Source: Polycyclovorans sp.
Lineage (GTDB): Bacteria; Pseudomonadota; Gammaproteobacteria; Nevskiales; Nevskiaceae
Assembly (NCBI GenBank): GCA_002706265.1
Contig: PAKU01000006.1
Location: 92,851-156,850, forward strand
DNA: 64,000 nt
Direction: 5' to 3'
Shown: piece after piece, positions 18,531 to 27,935 of the stretch
Position numbering within the stretch: position 1 is the first letter of the stretch
Layout: every line of letters starts with the position of its first letter
Position numbers and translations under genes: made by a program
The notes under the pieces: model-generated
What the model was told of the DNA's origin: nothing
Database searches by the model: none
The model's input: only the letters and a program-made list of their open reading frames with translations

Positions 18531-19685
18531 TCAGGGCTGGACGGTCCGTAAACCCATGGCCGCCGCCATATCGGTGTCGAGTTCGCGCGGGGGCCGGGCG
18601 CCCTGGGTGAGGCCGAAAGGCCCGGCGTAGTCCCACAGCGCCCAGCCGATGCCGCGGGCCTGCATCAACCCGGTGACATCGTTCAGCCACGCCCGCCGAT
18701 GCGCCGGCGCGGCGTTGGCGCGGTACACGCCGAACTCGCCGCACCAGATCGGCACGCCGTGGCGCCTTGCCCATTCGCTGGCGCGATCGAGCGTACGGGC
18801 GAGGCGCGCGCGGTTCCAGCGTTCGTCACCGTAGTGCGCGAGGTGGGGTTGTACGTCGGGTGCCGCGCGCTGCAACGGCGCGGCCACCGCCTCGGGTGAA
18901 GACGGGTAGGGGAATCCCGAAAACGACACCCACATGGGCCAGCCCCAGTACGCGCCCTGATGGGTGAAGTTCTTAGGCTCGTAGAAGTGAAAGGTGTAGA
19001 TCAGGTTGCGCGCGGCCAGCGGCGCAAAGGCCACCAGATCGTCAACGTCGGCATAGCCGCCGGGGGACACGATCACCGTGTGTTGGGGCGCGATCTGCCG
19101 CAGGGTGGCGACGATCTCGGTCATCAACTGCCGGACCGCCGCCGGGTCGTCATGCTCAGGCTCGTTGAGCGCCTCGAAGGCCACGGCGGAGACCGGCCAG
19201 CGCGACAGCGGCTGCGCCACGCGGGCCCAGGCCTGCATCAGCTGTTTGCGGGCGGCGGGGTCGGCAAACAGCGCGTGCTTGTAGGCCGCTTGTGGCTGCA
19301 GGGCCAGCACCACGGCCAGCCCGGCGGCGCGGGCGGCATCCAAACCTGCCATCAGCTCATCGAGCGCAGTGGCGCTGGCCATCAGCCACTCGGGATCGAC
19401 GCCAATGCGCACGTGGCCGAGGCCCAGTTGCCCGATCAGGCGCAGATCGTCAGGGCCAATGGCCGACTGCGCGGCGACCGCTTCAAACGCGGCGCGGTGC
19501 GTGAACCAGTGACTCAGGTTCACGCCGCGCTGCAGGGCGTCGAGCAGCGCAGGCGCAGGCGCCGTTGCGCTGCGTGATGCCCCGCAGCCACTGGCCATGA
19601 CCGCGAGCACGACGCTCAGCAACAGGCGCCCCAGGCGCCGCGCGCGCGGCCGGCGTGGCGTGGCGGCGCGGTGGGTCATCAACAC
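18531..19685 (-). CDS. GH5-like glycoside hydrolase lipoprotein
   Basis: 384 residues with an Arg-rich N-terminus and a lipoprotein-type signal ending ASGC (Cys34). The TIM-barrel shows the cellulase/GH5 pattern: GVNLSHWF near the N-terminus, acid/base Glu in ALNEPEHDD, FHFYEPKNFTHQG, and nucleophile Glu in WCGEFGVYR. Probably cleaves a beta-linked glucan outside the cytoplasm; the substrate cannot be told. The gap to gshB is 96 bases, so it may be a separate unit. The ATG at 19685 or 19679 may be used. Confidence 0.8.
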   Translation of the reverse strand: MLMTHRAATPRRPRARRLGRLLLSVVLAVMASGCGASRSATAPAPALLDALQRGVNLSHWFTHRAAFEAVAAQSAIGPDDLRLIGQLGLGHVRIGVDPEWLMASATALDELMAGLDAARAAGLAVVLALQPQAAYKHALFADPAARKQLMQAWARVAQPLSRWPVSAVAFEALNEPEHDDPAAVRQLMTEIVATLRQIAPQHTVIVSPGGYADVDDLVAFAPLAARNLIYTFHFYEPKNFTHQGAYWGWPMWVSFSGFPYPSSPEAVAAPLQRAAPDVQPHLAHYGDERWNRARLARTLDRASEWARRHGVPIWCGEFGVYRANAAPAHRRAWLNDVTGLMQARGIGWALWDYAGPFGLTQGARPPRELDTDMAAAMGLRTVQP

Positions 19686-19691
19686 GTCGCC

Positions 19692-19835
19692 TCAGGCCCC
19701 GGTGCCCAGCAGCCCGATGATGCCGAGCAGAATCAGATAACCCGCGACGATGTAGTTGAGCAGCCGGGGTTTGACCAAGATCAGGATGCCGGCAATCAGC
19801 GACACCAGCGGGGCAAGGCTGAGGGTGATGTTCAT
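19692..19835 (-). CDS. DUF3096 small membrane protein
   Basis: 47 residues, almost entirely hydrophobic, with two segments around a short KPRLLNY turn: ILILVKPRLLNYIVAGYLIL. This is the DUF3096 pattern, with a positively charged loop between two glycine-rich helices. Function unknown. It ends 7 bases before the first ATG of the GH5 lipoprotein gene, so the two may be cotranscribed. Confidence 0.75.
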   Translation of the reverse strand: MNITLSLAPLVSLIAGILILVKPRLLNYIVAGYLILLGIIGLLGTGA

Positions 19836-19984
19836 ATCGATTCCAGGTGGATGACGAACCTGCGGCAGAGGCCAAAGGGCTGCCGCGGATCGTGTCACAG
19901 GGCCGCCGGCGCGGTCGATGACCCGGCGCGGCATCGCGGCGGTCGGCCGCGCCCCGGGGCCGCGAATACGGTAGCGTTGCGGGC

Positions 19985-20761
19985 ATGGACAGTCCCCGAC
20001 TCGCGGTCCTCATCGATGCCGACAACGCCAGGGCCGATTTGATCGAGCCGCTGCTGGCCGAGGTGGCCAAATATGGCGTGGCCAGCGTCAAGCGCATTTA
20101 CGGGGACTGGACTCAGCCCAATCTCGGCAGCTGGAAGCAGAAGCTGGTCGCCCATGCCATCCAGCCCATGCAGCAGTTCGGCTACACCACCGGCAAAAAT
20201 GCCACCGACAGCGCGCTGATCATCGATGCCATGGACCTGCTGTACACCGGCAACTTCGATGGCTTCTGCCTGGTGTCGTCCGACAGCGACTTCACCCGCC
20301 TGGCCACGCGCCTGCGGGAGTCGGGCAAAACCGTGTACGGCTTTGGCGAGCGCAAGACACCGCGGTCGCTGATCGCTGCCTGCGACAAGTTCGTCTACGT
20401 CGACATTCTGCGGCCCGAACCCGCCGCCAAGCCCACGCCCGCCAAAAAGACCAAGGCCAAGGCCGGCGAGCCTGCAACGCCCAAGGCCGAAGCCGCCGCA
20501 GCGCCCAAGCTGGCCAAGGCCGACCCGCAATTGAAGGCCATGTTCGACGCCGCGCTGGAAGCCTCGGTAGACGATGACGGCTGGGCCCACCTGGGCGCCA
20601 TCGGCCAATACATCAACAAGCAGCAGCCCGATTTCGACGCCCGCAACTATGGCCAGAAGCGGCTCAGCGATCTGGTGGCGGCCACCACCGGCTACGAACT
20701 GCAGACGCGTAAAGGGGCTGACGGCAAGTCGGGCGCGCACTACATGCGCAAGGCGCGTTGA
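19985..20761 (+). CDS. NYN-domain nuclease-like protein with C-terminal LOTUS/OST-HTH domain
   Basis: 258 residues. The NYN (PIN-like) domain at 5-140 has VLIDADNARADLIEPLL, NATDSALIIDAMDLLY and LVSSDSDFTRLATRLRE, giving the acidic metal site. A Lys/Ala/Pro-rich linker (about 145-178) leads to a C-terminal winged-helix-like OST-HTH domain with WAHLGAIGQYI and NYGQKRLSDLV. Such proteins are predicted RNA-binding nucleases. No operon partner; convergent with the double-thioredoxin gene. Confidence 0.87.
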   Translation: MDSPRLAVLIDADNARADLIEPLLAEVAKYGVASVKRIYGDWTQPNLGSWKQKLVAHAIQPMQQFGYTTGKNATDSALIIDAMDLLYTGNFDGFCLVSSDSDFTRLATRLRESGKTVYGFGERKTPRSLIAACDKFVYVDILRPEPAAKPTPAKKTKAKAGEPATPKAEAAAAPKLAKADPQLKAMFDAALEASVDDDGWAHLGAIGQYINKQQPDFDARNYGQKRLSDLVAATTGYELQTRKGADGKSGAHYMRKAR

Positions 20762-20779
20762 GGGTTTGTGCGAGCTGGC

Positions 20780-21919
20780 TTAAGGCGCAATCGCCACCGC
20801 TGCGGCGATGTCGCTGTCTTCGGCGCTCAGCAATTCGATCAAGGTGCCGCGCCGGTCGATGACCGCAACACTGGGCACTTGGCGAACGCCGAAGGCACGA
20901 AAGATTGAGCCATCGGGGTCTAGCGCCAAAGGCACTTGGGTTCCGGTGGCTTCGCGATAATCATGCACGTCTTGCGCTGACGCCCAAAGCGGATTGGACA
21001 GTGCCACCCAATCAACCTCGCCGGTCTCGGCGAGCTTTTCGACCGCTTCGCGATAGCGCTTGCACTGCGCCGAGATGGCCGGTCGTGTTTCAGCGAGATA
21101 GGACTCGCACCAAGGAGAGAAGAACAACACGGCGCGGGGGCGCGGGGCGTCTGCGCCGCCGAGTGGCATCTTGTCGCCCGACATTAATGTGACGGTGAAA
21201 TCACCCACCAGATCCCCTTCCGCGATGACGGGTGCGGTGGCGGGCTGATCGGCCTGGGCGATGGCGGGCTCGTCGCCGTCGCGGCTTAGCACCTGCTCAA
21301 TGGCGCGATCCAGCTCGGGGCCATCTTTGTGGCCGACGTAGGCGATCAGTCCGTTGCGGTCGATCAGCACGTGCTGCGGGGTCACGCGTAAGTCCAACAC
21401 TGCGGCCAGCGTGCCATCATCAATCGCGACCGGCATACTCAGTTTTAGCGCCTCGCGGTACTTGCGAACCTGGTCTTCGGTGTCGGTGAAACCGGTGTTG
21501 ATGGCCACCACTTGCATCTCGTCGCCCTTGGCTTGATAAATCGTCTCGAAGCCCGGCATTTGCTCGCGGCATGGCCCGCACCATGTGGCCCAGAATTTCA
21601 GATAGACGGGCATTCTTCCATGCAGGCTCGCCAGATCAATCTTGTCGCCGTCGAGGGTCGTCAACACGGCGGTTGGCCCCGGCGTTCCGATGAGCTGCGC
21701 CGCCACTGCTTGTGCGCGGCGCTCGCCTTCGGCCGCGTAGGGGTCATCGGTTTCAGTGGCTTCGGTGGGCGACGCCTCGGCCGATTCAGCGCCAGCGGTC
21801 GCCGCGTCTTCTTGCAGATCGGTGTTCTGTGGCTGATTGCAGCCCGCCATCAATCCCGCGCCTGTCAGCAGGACGAACAGTAGTCGGTGCTTCGAAGTGC
21901 CGCGGGTGGAGGTCGGCAT
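20780..21919 (-). CDS. Lipoprotein with two thioredoxin-like (TlpA/redoxin) domains
   Basis: 379 residues from the ATG at 21919. Lipobox LMAGC puts it in the envelope. An acidic linker follows (about residues 30-62). Domain 1 has FWATWCGPCREQMP, a full CxxC active site, and the cis-Pro segment LRVTPQHVLIDRNG. Domain 2 has FFSPWCESYLAETRP, where the second cysteine is lost, and VRQVPSVAVIDRRG with the cis-Pro. So one active and one degenerate redox domain. Role in periplasmic disulfide or cytochrome maturation is possible. Base composition is less GC-rich than the flanks. Confidence 0.82.
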   Translation of the reverse strand: MPTSTRGTSKHRLLFVLLTGAGLMAGCNQPQNTDLQEDAATAGAESAEASPTEATETDDPYAAEGERRAQAVAAQLIGTPGPTAVLTTLDGDKIDLASLHGRMPVYLKFWATWCGPCREQMPGFETIYQAKGDEMQVVAINTGFTDTEDQVRKYREALKLSMPVAIDDGTLAAVLDLRVTPQHVLIDRNGLIAYVGHKDGPELDRAIEQVLSRDGDEPAIAQADQPATAPVIAEGDLVGDFTVTLMSGDKMPLGGADAPRPRAVLFFSPWCESYLAETRPAISAQCKRYREAVEKLAETGEVDWVALSNPLWASAQDVHDYREATGTQVPLALDPDGSIFRAFGVRQVPSVAVIDRRGTLIELLSAEDSDIAAAVAIAP

Positions 21920-22051
21920 ATCAGTGATCTGAGTGTGGGTTGGGGTGGCCGGAGTGTAGTGCCGCCATTGTCGGGTGCTGCGCCGTTCGACAACCTCAGT
22001 CCCGTCCATGGTGAGGCCGTTGTGTCACGGGCGAGCCGCTAGACTGGACTC

Positions 22052-22693
22052 ATGATCATTCTTCACAGCTTTTGGTTGTCTCTGGCGACCTACCGTGTGC
22101 GCATCGCCTTGACGGTAAAAGGCGTTGCCTTTGAAGAGCGCACGCACGACCTCACGCAAGGTCAACAGCACGCTGCGGCGTTTCGAGCGTTGAACCCGGC
22201 CGGCGCGGTGCCGGCGCTTGAGGGCGCAACGCCTGAGCCACTGACTCAAAGCCTGGCCATTATCGAATGGCTGGAAGAAACCTATCCGGCGCCGCCGTTG
22301 ATGCCGACCGATGCCGCCGGCCGCGCCAAGGTGCGCACCCTGTTTTTGCTGACGGCCGCCGACACGCACCCGATCGTCGTGCCGCGCGTGCGGGCGCAGC
22401 TGGCCCAGCGTTTTGGTGCCGATGAAGCGGCCTGTGCTGACTGGGCCGGGCACTGGTTTCGCGAAGGCTTGGCGGCCTACGAAGCCCTGCTGCCCGAAGG
22501 CGCCACACGTTGTCACGGCGAGATGTTGAGCATCGCCGACCTGGCCTTGGCCAGTCATTTGATTGGCGCGGCGCGATTCAATGTGTCGCTGGATGGCTTC
22601 CCGCGCGTGGGGGCCGTGGGCAAAGCCTTGATGGCCTTGCCCGAAATCGCGGCCGCGCACCCCGATCGCCAGATTGACGCGCCGGCACGATAG
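22052..22693 (+). CDS. Glutathione S-transferase, zeta/maleylacetoacetate isomerase-like
   Basis: 213 residues. The N-terminal thioredoxin-fold domain starts ILHSFWLSLATYRVRIAL, with the Ser-x-Ala-type active-site start, followed by NPAGAVPALE and LTQSLAIIEWLEETYP, typical of zeta-class enzymes. The C-terminal helical domain has LSIADLALASHLIGA. It uses glutathione in the cytosol to isomerise or conjugate small acids. No catabolic partner genes for tyrosine lie nearby. Begins the less GC-rich block that also holds the SDR, GFA and SnoaL-like genes. Confidence 0.85.
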   Translation: MIILHSFWLSLATYRVRIALTVKGVAFEERTHDLTQGQQHAAAFRALNPAGAVPALEGATPEPLTQSLAIIEWLEETYPAPPLMPTDAAGRAKVRTLFLLTAADTHPIVVPRVRAQLAQRFGADEAACADWAGHWFREGLAAYEALLPEGATRCHGEMLSIADLALASHLIGAARFNVSLDGFPRVGAVGKALMALPEIAAAHPDRQIDAPAR

Positions 22694-22732
22694 CGTCGCC
22701 GCTCCCACTTCCCACCCACACTGAGAGTCGTT

Positions 22733-23524
22733 ATGGACATGCAACTCAACAACCGTCTCGGACTGGTGTCGGGCAGCACGGCGGGGATCGGTTACGCCAT
22801 TGCTGAAGCCTTGGCGGCCGAAGGTGCCAAGGTCATCGTCAATGGTCGTACGCAGACGGCGGTCGATGCCGCGATTGCTTCGATCAAGAAGGCCACCGGT
22901 CACGACGCGCTGGGCTTTGCGGGTGATCTGAGCAAGTCGGAGGTGGCCGAAGCGCTGGTGCGCACGCACGCCGACATCGAGATTCTGGTGAACAACCTGG
23001 GCATCTTTGAGCCCAAGCCGTTCGGCGAAATCGAAGACGCAGACTGGATGCGTTTCTTCGACGTCAACGTGCTCAGCGGCGTTCGCCTGACGCGCTTGTG
23101 CCTGCCGGCGATGAAGCAGGCCAACTGGGGCCGCGTCATCTTCATTTCCAGTGAAAGCGCCGTGCAGATTCCGGCCGAAATGATTCATTAAGGCATGACC
23201 AAAACCGCGCAGCTGGCCGTGTCGCGAGGCCTGGCCGAAGACCTTTCCGGCACGGGCATTACCGTCAACTGCATCTTGCCCGGGCCGACCAAGTCACGCG
23301 GCGTGGGTGACTTTGTGGAAACGCTGGCGAAAAGCGAGGGCATGTCGTTCGAGGCCTACGAGCAAGCGTTCTTCGAAAAAGTACGGCCCACGTCGCTGAT
23401 CAAACGCTTCGCAAGGCCGGCCGAGGTGGCGTCGTTGGCGGTGTACGTGGCCAGCCCGCTCGCGTCGGCGACCACCGGCGCGGCCTTGCGTGTGGATGGC
23501 GGTGTGCTCAAGAGCGCGTTCTAA
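22733..23524 (+). pseudogene. Short-chain dehydrogenase/reductase interrupted by TAA at the catalytic Tyr codon
   Basis: One SDR reading frame of 264 codons carries a TAA at 23189-23191 (codon 153). Upstream: SGSTAGIGYAIAEAL (cofactor motif TGxxxGxG with Ser at the first position), NNLGIFEP, and IFISSESA with the catalytic Ser. After the stop the same frame resumes with G-M-T-K and then ITVNCILPGPTKSRG and the C-terminal DGGVL. The missing residue is therefore the Tyr of the YxxxK motif (TAT or TAC changed to TAA). Both halves are otherwise open, so the lesion is recent, or is a sequencing error. The ATG at 23195 has no good ribosome site. The truncated product would lack the active site. Confidence 0.88.
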
Positions 23525-23538
23525 AGGAGTTATCTGCA

Positions 23539-23952
23539 ATGGATCAGGCAAACCAAATCGAAGGCGGCTGTCAGTGCGGTGCGGTTCGTTACGTCGTGAC
23601 CGGCGATCCGGTCGTGGCGGCCATTTGCCACTGCAGCATGTGTCGTCGCGCCAGCGCCGCCCCGTCTGTGGCGTGGGCGATGTACCCGGAAGGCCAGGTC
23701 CGCTTCAGCAAGGCGCCACTCAAAATCTACGCGTCGTCGCCCGAAGCACAGCGCGGATTCTGCGAGGTCTGTGGCACGCAGATTTCGTTCACCGCCAGCT
23801 TCTTGCCGGGACTGATCGACATCACCATCGGCAGCCTTGACGACCCCGAAGCAGTACCGCCGGTGCTGCACAGCTGGCATTCCAAACATCTTTCGTGGGC
23901 CGAATACGCCGACACCTTGCCGCGCCACCCGAAGCTGCCGCCCTTCGAGTAA
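23539..23952 (+). CDS. GFA/CENP-V family zinc protein
   Basis: 137 residues; AAAGGAG lies 10 bases before the ATG at 23539. The zinc cysteines are all present: GGCQCGAVRY, CHCSMCRR and CEVCGTQI. The family takes its name from glutathione-dependent formaldehyde-activating enzyme, but most members have no proven substrate. With the upstream GST this suggests a glutathione-linked detoxification theme. It starts 14 bases after the SDR frame, so was probably cotranscribed with it. Confidence 0.88.
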   Translation: MDQANQIEGGCQCGAVRYVVTGDPVVAAICHCSMCRRASAAPSVAWAMYPEGQVRFSKAPLKIYASSPEAQRGFCEVCGTQISFTASFLPGLIDITIGSLDDPEAVPPVLHSWHSKHLSWAEYADTLPRHPKLPPFE

Positions 23953-24007
23953 CCGGCCGACACGCCTCTCGGTCGATGCGCCGAGATCAATCCCTTCGGA
24001 GGTTCAA

Positions 24008-24391
24008 GTGGTTCACGACCTGGAAGCGAACAAGCAACACGCCATCGCGTTCTATCGCATGGCCTATACCGGCGATCCTGCCAACGCCGTGGAGCGGTAT
24101 GTCGGCGAACACTACCTTCAGCACAACCCACTGGTGGGCAACGGCAAGCAGTCCTTCATTGACTACTTCACCGAAATGGCCGAGCAGTTTCCGGAAAAAT
24201 CGATCGAATTCGTTCGGGTCATTGCCGAGGGCGACCTGGTTGCGCTTCACACCCATCAGACGTGGCCTGAGGGCAAGGAGTACGTGACCATGGATTTCTT
24301 CCGTTTCGATGACAACGGAAAGATTGTTGAGCATTGGGATTCGATCCAGCCGATCCCGGAGCAAACGAAAAATGGCAACCCGATGTATTGA
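24008..24391 (+). CDS. SnoaL-like (NTF2-fold) protein
   Basis: 127 residues. The start is the GTG at 24008, five bases after a clear GGAGG (23998-24002); longer open frame upstream overlaps the GFA gene and lacks support. Sequence VVHDLEANKQHAIAFYRMAY, then YLQHNPLVGNGKQ and DFFRFDDNGKIVEHWD match SnoaL-like polyketide-cyclase/aldol-type proteins of about 130 residues. Cytosolic; substrate unknown. Last gene of the less GC-rich GST-SDR-GFA-SnoaL set. Confidence 0.82.
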   Translation: MVHDLEANKQHAIAFYRMAYTGDPANAVERYVGEHYLQHNPLVGNGKQSFIDYFTEMAEQFPEKSIEFVRVIAEGDLVALHTHQTWPEGKEYVTMDFFRFDDNGKIVEHWDSIQPIPEQTKNGNPMY

Positions 24392-24471
24392 ACGCGCCCA
24401 ATCAACCACTTAGCTGATCCGCTGCGCGGCTTTAGGTCAGCCGGCGGGTCCGCCCCGCTACAATGCGCGCC

Positions 24472-25101
24472 ATGATCACGCTTGCACTTTCCAAGGGCCG
24501 AATCCTTGAAGACACCCTGCCCATGCTCAAGTCCATGGGCATCGAGCCCGCCGGTGACATTGGCCGTTTGCTGCGGGTGCCGACCACCGAGCCCGACCTG
24601 CAGTTGGTCATCATCCGGCCTGCCGACGTGCCCACTTATGTGGCCTACGGCGCCGCCGACCTGGGCGTGACCGGCAAGGATGTGCTGATGGAGCACGGCG
24701 GCGAAGGCCTCTACGAGCCGCTGGATCTGAAGATTGCCGGCTGCCGCCTGTCAGTGGCGCAGGTGAAGGATTCGCCGGCGCTGCCGCCGCAGCACCGGCT
24801 GCGGGTGGCCACCAAGTACCCGGCCATCACCCGGGCGCATTTTGCGCAGCGCGACATGCAGGTGGAGATGATCAAGCTCTACGGCTCCATGGAGCTCGCG
24901 CCGCTGGTGGGCCTGGCCGACGTGATCGTCGATCTGGTCGACACCGGCAACACCCTCAGGGCCAATGGCCTGGTCGAGACCGAAATCATCACCCACATCA
25001 CCGCGCGCATGGTCGTCAACAAGGCGGCGATGAAAACCAAGCACGCGGCCATCAAGGGCTGGTTGGCGCGCTTTGCGGAGGCGGTGGAGGCGCGGGCATG
25101 A
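24472..25101 (+). CDS. hisG: ATP phosphoribosyltransferase, short form
   Basis: 209 residues from the ATG at 24472 (an ATG three codons earlier is also in frame). Motifs [29 protein letters not shown] and the PRPP-binding [14 protein letters not shown] are intact. It is the short form without the C-terminal regulatory domain, so it should need HisZ for activity; hisZ is not in the window. First step of histidine synthesis. Overlaps hisD by 4 bases. Confidence 0.95.
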   Translation: MITLALSKGRILEDTLPMLKSMGIEPAGDIGRLLRVPTTEPDLQLVIIRPADVPTYVAYGAADLGVTGKDVLMEHGGEGLYEPLDLKIAGCRLSVAQVKDSPALPPQHRLRVATKYPAITRAHFAQRDMQVEMIKLYGSMELAPLVGLADVIVDLVDTGNTLRANGLVETEIITHITARMVVNKAAMKTKHAAIKGWLARFAEAVEARA

Positions 25102-26399
25102 CGGCCCTAAAGCCCCAGCGGCTCGACAGCCGCGACGCGGCCTTCACCCTGCAATTGGACGCACTGCTGGACCGCGCGCCCGAGATCAGTGCCGACATCA
25201 CCCAGGTCGTTGACGACCTGATTGCCCAGGTGCGCGCCGACGGCGACGCCGCGGTGGTGGCCCTGACCAATCGCTTCGACCGCCGCTCGGTGCAACAGGC
25301 CAGCGAACTGGTGCTGGAAGCCGCCGCGCTCGAAACCGCCTGGAAGGGCCTGCCCGCCGACCTGCGCGATGCCCTGAGCGCCGCCGCCGCGCGCATCACC
25401 GCCTATGCCGAACACCAGAAGATCGCCGCCTTCGAGTTCACCGACGCCCACGGCAACCGGCTGGGCCAGCGCGTCACGCCCATGGACCGCGTGGGGCTGT
25501 ACGTGCCCGGCGGCAAGGCCGCGTACCCGTCATCGGTGTTGATGAACGCCCTTCCCGCCAAGGTGGCCGGGGTGGGCGAAGTGGTCATGGTCGTGCCGGC
25601 GCCGGGCGGGGACCTCAACCCGGTGGTGCTGGGGGCCGCGCATCTGGCGGGCATCGACCGGGTCATCACCATCGGCGGCGCGCAGGCGGTGGCGGCGCTG
25701 GCTTATGGCACGCAGACCATTGCCGCGGTCGACAAGATTGTCGGCCCCGGCAATGCCTATGTGGCGGCGGCCAAGCGCCGCGTCTTCGGCCGGGTGGGCA
25801 TCGACTCGATTGCCGGGCCCTCCGAGATCGTCATCATCAGCGACGGCAACACCGATCCGCGCTGGCTGGCGATGGACCTGTTCAGCCAGGCCGAGCACGA
25901 CGAGCTGGCGCAGTCGATTCTGATCAGCCCGGACGCGGCCTGTCTGGATGCCGTGGAGGCCGCCATGAACACGCGACTCAGCGCGCTGGGCCGGCAAGAC
26001 ATCGTGCGCGCCTCGGTCGGCCATCGTGGCGCGCTGATTCTGGCCAGGGACTTTGACGATGCCGCCGCCATCAGCAACCGCATCGCCCCCGAGCACCTTG
26101 AGCTGGCCGTGGACGACCCGCGCGCGCTGATGGAACAGATCCGCCACGCCGGCGCGATCTTTCTGGGGCGCCACACGCCGGAAGCATTTGGCGACTACTG
26201 CGCCGGCCCCAACCATGTGCTGCCGACCTCGCGCGCCGCGCGCTTCTCCAATCCGCTGGGCGTGTACGAATTCCAGAAACGCACCAGCCTCATCGAGTGC
26301 ACGCCTGAAGGCGCAAAGGTGCTCGCGCCCATCGCAGCCCGCATTGCCGACGCCGAAGGGCTGGCCGCGCACGCGGCCAGCGCGCGGGACCGGAGCTAG
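25098..26399 (+). CDS. hisD: Histidinol dehydrogenase
   Basis: 433 residues, start ATG overlapping the hisG stop (ATGA). Family signatures: [46 protein letters not shown], and zinc/catalytic residues in [10 protein letters not shown] and IAPEHLEL. Oxidises histidinol to histidine with NAD in the cytosol. The usual next gene, hisC, is not present; a Na/Pi transporter follows 6 bases later. Confidence 0.97.
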   Translation: MTALKPQRLDSRDAAFTLQLDALLDRAPEISADITQVVDDLIAQVRADGDAAVVALTNRFDRRSVQQASELVLEAAALETAWKGLPADLRDALSAAAARITAYAEHQKIAAFEFTDAHGNRLGQRVTPMDRVGLYVPGGKAAYPSSVLMNALPAKVAGVGEVVMVVPAPGGDLNPVVLGAAHLAGIDRVITIGGAQAVAALAYGTQTIAAVDKIVGPGNAYVAAAKRRVFGRVGIDSIAGPSEIVIISDGNTDPRWLAMDLFSQAEHDELAQSILISPDAACLDAVEAAMNTRLSALGRQDIVRASVGHRGALILARDFDDAAAISNRIAPEHLELAVDDPRALMEQIRHAGAIFLGRHTPEAFGDYCAGPNHVLPTSRAARFSNPLGVYEFQKRTSLIECTPEGAKVLAPIAARIADAEGLAAHAASARDRS

Positions 26400-26405
26400 C
26401 CCCAC

Positions 26406-27935
26406 ATGCTCGGCACCTCGGCCACCGTTTTTGGCGGTATCGGATTGTTCCTGCTGGGGATGATCCTCATGACCGACGGCCTCAAGGCCGTGGCCGGCGA
26501 CGCGCTGAGAGGTTTTTTGGCGCGTTTCACCGGCAATCGCTGGTCAGCGGTTGCCTCCGGCGCCGGGCTCACGGCCTTGGTGCAAAGTTCCAGCGCGACC
26601 ACCCTGGCGACCATCGGCTTTGTCTCGGCGGGCCTGCTCAGTTTCAACAATGCGATCGGCGTCATCATCGGCGCGAATCTCGGCACCACCAGCACCGGCT
26701 GGATTGTCGCGCTGCTGGGCCTCAAGCTCTCGGTGAGCACGCTGGCGCTGCCATTGATTGGCATCGGCGCTTTGGCGCGGCTGCTCGGGCGTGACCGGCT
26801 GGCGCAGGCCGGGACGGCGCTGGCTGGTTTTGGCGTGATTTTTGTCGGAATCGACGTGCTGCAAACCGGCATGGCCGATCTCTCGACCCACATTGACCTC
26901 AGCCGCTACACCGTCGAGGGCTTTTCGGGCCGCTTGATGATGGTGGGCGTGGGTGTGGTGATGACGGTGGTGATGCAATCGTCCAGTGCGGCGGTGGCCA
27001 CCACGCTCACCGCGCTGGCGACCGGCACGGTCAGCTTTGAGCAAGCCGCGGCGCTGGTGATCGGCCAGAACGTCGGCACGACCGTCACGGCTGCACTCGC
27101 TGCCATCGGCGCGCAAAGGCTGGCCCAGCGCACCGCGCTGGTTCACGTGATTTTCAATCTCGGGACCGGCACCGTGGCGCTGCTGTTGCTGCCGGTGTTT
27201 CTGGCCACAGTCGACCTGATGACGGAAACCTGGATCGGCGACGACGCCGCGCTGTCGATTGCGGCCTTCCACACCGCGTTCAACCTGCTGGGGGCCGCCA
27301 TCTTCGTGCCCCTGATTCCCAGGCTGGCGCGCGCGGCCGAATGGATCGTTTCCGAACCGAAAAATAGCCTGGAACGTCACTTGGATCCGAGTTTGGCCAC
27401 GGTTCCGGCGCTCGCCCTGGACGCAGGTCGTCGCGCCCTCGATGAAATCGTGATCGAACTGGTTCAGGCCTTGCGCGCGCGACTGTCTACCGGCCATGGC
27501 CGGTCCCTGGTGGCCATTCACGAGGCGCTGGAAAAGGTCACGCGTTTTATCGGCCAGTTGCCGAACGTCGAAACCCAGCGACTGCCGGACTGGTCGCTGC
27601 TGTTGCAGCAGCTCGACGATGCCCGGCGCCTGGCCCGGCGGATGAACGACGACGTGGCCATGGGCAACCTTCTGGACAGCACCCTGCTGGCACCGCAGCG
27701 GGCCGCCTTGCGGGCGGTATTGGACCAATACCCTGCGCACTCCGTCTCGGCCGCACTGCAAGGTGTGCACACCCGAGAGACCATCCTGGCGCAGACCGCC
27801 GAGGGGCAACGAAGCGTCGATGAGTCGATGCGGGCGCTCTCGGGGCAACGTCTGCTGGAAGACATGGCCGAGTCATTGAGTCGCCTGCGGCACCTGCAAC
27901 AACCGGAGCACATCACGAATGCCCAAGGCCAGTGA
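26406..27935 (+). CDS. Na/Pi cotransporter family protein with PhoU-like C-terminus
   Basis: 509 residues. Two inverted Na/Pi repeats each carry the QSSSAT/QSSSAA signature (ALVQSSSATTLATIGF near 58 and VVMQSSSAAVATTLTAL near 190). Eight or so membrane segments end near residue 300; the C-terminal 190 residues are helical and PhoU-like. The family moves inorganic phosphate with sodium across the inner membrane. The last 17 bases overlap the polyphosphate:AMP phosphotransferase gene, linking phosphate transport and polyphosphate use. Spacing of 6 bases places it in the hisGD transcription unit. Confidence 0.9.
   Translation: MLGTSATVFGGIGLFLLGMILMTDGLKAVAGDALRGFLARFTGNRWSAVASGAGLTALVQSSSATTLATIGFVSAGLLSFNNAIGVIIGANLGTTSTGWIVALLGLKLSVSTLALPLIGIGALARLLGRDRLAQAGTALAGFGVIFVGIDVLQTGMADLSTHIDLSRYTVEGFSGRLMMVGVGVVMTVVMQSSSAAVATTLTALATGTVSFEQAAALVIGQNVGTTVTAALAAIGAQRLAQRTALVHVIFNLGTGTVALLLLPVFLATVDLMTETWIGDDAALSIAAFHTAFNLLGAAIFVPLIPRLARAAEWIVSEPKNSLERHLDPSLATVPALALDAGRRALDEIVIELVQALRARLSTGHGRSLVAIHEALEKVTRFIGQLPNVETQRLPDWSLLLQQLDDARRLARRMNDDVAMGNLLDSTLLAPQRAALRAVLDQYPAHSVSAALQGVHTRETILAQTAEGQRSVDESMRALSGQRLLEDMAESLSRLRHLQQPEHITNAQGQ

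Noticed and set aside
23189..23191. TAA in the SDR as a recoding event (selenocysteine/pyrrolysine)
   Set aside because: Those use TGA or TAG; TAA recoding is not expected, and the lost residue is a normal Tyr in the family.
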